From DATBVX01 sp963705495 (GTDB lineage Bacteria; Pseudomonadota; Gammaproteobacteria; Steroidobacterales; Steroidobacteraceae): a DNA stretch of 64,000 nt. The position numbers were made by a program, and so were the translations under genes. Shown here one piece after another: positions 63,228 through 64,000 of this stretch. The notes under the pieces are model-generated. The model saw only the letters and a list, made by a program, of their open reading frames with translations. It ran no database searches and had not been told where the DNA came from. The stretch lies in the NCBI GenBank assembly GCA_963705495.1, contig CAVPJQ010000012.1:248001-312000 (forward strand), in the 5' to 3' direction. The stretch's first letter is position 1, and each line of letters opens with the position of its first letter.

Positions 63228-64000
63228 TCAGGCGAGACTCTGCCAGACCGGTTCGATTCCAGCCGGTAGCTTAGCCAACCGGCCGGGCGGATTCCAAGGT
63301 ATTTGTGGATCGTGGAAGTCCGATCCGATCGAGCCCGCCAGCCCGAAGCGGGTCGCCAGCGCGGCGAGCGGCTCGATGTGCGCCAGGGCGCGGCCGCACA
63401 CGACTTCGATCGCGGTTCCACCGCTGTCGCGAAACACGGTCACGAGCTGGCGTCGCGCGCCGGCGGAAAGCGTGTAGCGCATCGGGTGCGCGAGGACTGC
63501 AACCCCGCCCGCGGCGCGAATCCACGGCACGACTTCCGAGACATCCGGGTAGCTCGCGGTCACGTGCGCAGCACCGCCGCGCCCGAGGTAGCGCTTGAAC
63601 GCTTCCGCCATGCTGCGTGCGTGCTGGCCTGAGACCAGGGCGCGCGCCAGGTGGGTTCGCGTGACGATCCAATGCGCAGCCTCAAGCTGCGCGAGCATGG
63701 CACGGCCCGGAATCGACTTGCGCTCCAGTCGCTCGGCGATTGCCGCGAGGCGCGAGCGGCGCAGCACCTGCAGACGGTCGATGCCCTCGAGGAGCGCAGG
63801 ACTGCGAGAATCGATACTGAGCCCGATGACATGGATCGTCTGCGCACGCCAGGTCGAGGACAGTTCGATGCCGTCGAGCATGCGCAGGCCGCGTTGCACG
63901 CACTGGCTGCGCGCCGCTGCGAGTCCCGCGGTCGTGTCGTGATCGGTCAGGGCCATCAGCTCCACGCCCGCATCGGCGACCCGATCCACCAGCTCAGCGG
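63228..64000 (-). CDS. PHP-domain phosphatase (TrpH/RNase AM-like), N-terminus beyond window
   Basis: The visible 257 residues cover nearly the whole PHP phosphoesterase domain. MALTDHDTTAGLAAA is metal-binding motif II, DGIELSSTWRAQTIHVIGLS motif III, with further metal ligands in VLAHPMRY and GSIGSDFHDP. E. coli YciV (RNase AM) of this family removes 3'-phosphates from nucleoside 3',5'-bisphosphates and trims rRNA 5' ends. The frame is open at 64000 (residues AELVDRVADAGVE lead in), so the first roughly 20 residues, including the expected LHSHT motif, lie outside. It is the first visible gene of the operon with DUF465, MscS and ArfB. Confidence 0.85.
   Translation of the reverse strand, partial: AELVDRVADAGVELMALTDHDTTAGLAAARSQCVQRGLRMLDGIELSSTWRAQTIHVIGLSIDSRSPALLEGIDRLQVLRRSRLAAIAERLERKSIPGRAMLAQLEAAHWIVTRTHLARALVSGQHARSMAEAFKRYLGRGGAAHVTASYPDVSEVVPWIRAAGGVAVLAHPMRYTLSAGARRQLVTVFRDSGGTAIEVVCGRALAHIEPLAALATRFGLAGSIGSDFHDPQIPWNPPGRLAKLPAGIEPVWQSLA

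Noticed and set aside
63240..63275. GGTTCGATTCC resembling a tRNA T-loop
   Set aside because: It lies inside the PHP coding sequence and no acceptor, D or anticodon stem can be formed around it.

Overview
The window is a dense, high-GC stretch of bacterial chromosome. The gene set points to a gammaproteobacterium: greB, plsB, biosynthetic speA, metZ, arfB, a YdcH/DUF465 protein, many lipoproteins and a large TonB-dependent receptor. The mix with homospermidine synthase and the DUF1302/DUF1329/MMPL set resembles the Steroidobacterales/Nevskiales/Xanthomonadales side of the class, but that placement is inference. I recognise no rRNA, tRNA, CRISPR array, integrase or intact insertion sequence. 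Both ends are cut through genes: metZ on the left and a PHP-domain phosphatase on the right.

Layout. 1-9.1 kb: metZ, an MFS transporter, an unknown two-gene unit, a NUDIX hydrolase, a UvrD-type helicase, a DUF1134 protein, an exported methyltransferase and an RRM RNA-binding protein. 9.5-15 kb: a minus-strand run sseA-speA-GDT1, a GST, and homospermidine synthase, so arginine decarboxylation and a later polyamine step lie close together. 15-25.8 kb: redoxin, greB, a 64-residue orphan, a methyltransferase, an M13 peptidase, LemA and two TPM-domain proteins, an L,D-transpeptidase, a thioesterase, a glycosyltransferase and a rhomboid protease. 26-40 kb: a DMT transporter, an isolated phage/contractile-injection tail-sheath protein, 5-oxoprolinase divergent from a sodium/solute symporter, a TonB receptor and a cNMP-binding patatin. 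40-46.8 kb: an alkyltransferase-like protein, a hydrolase, a DUF885 protein, an SDR and plsB. 46.9-54 kb: a probable envelope lipid-trafficking locus (DUF1302 barrel, DUF1329, YCF48 propeller, MMPL pump). 54-64 kb: an aromatic amino acid decarboxylase with a saccharopine-dehydrogenase-like enzyme, an AcrAB-type efflux pair, then arfB, an MscS channel, DUF465 and PHP on the minus strand.

The most unusual content is intergenic. One family of elements has imperfect 42-46 base inverted termini with GCAG near the tip. It occurs as a 242-base copy, a 154-base copy and two fragments, each starting at or next to a stop codon. A second family of 73-87 base perfect or near-perfect hairpins lies just upstream of start codons at 13.5, 40.25 and 50.5 kb. 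Further long hairpins lie at 15.1-15.3 and 54.03-54.15 kb.

Several genes in two zones (19.7-24.8 kb and 49-58 kb) are broken by a single apparent extra base. Six cases are clear and two are likely, and all shift the same way, plus one compensating shift. Uncorrected sequence errors are the simplest explanation; local gene decay is the alternative. For these genes I give the reconstructed extent and say where the frame breaks. All assignments come from reading motifs, lengths and context; no database search was run.
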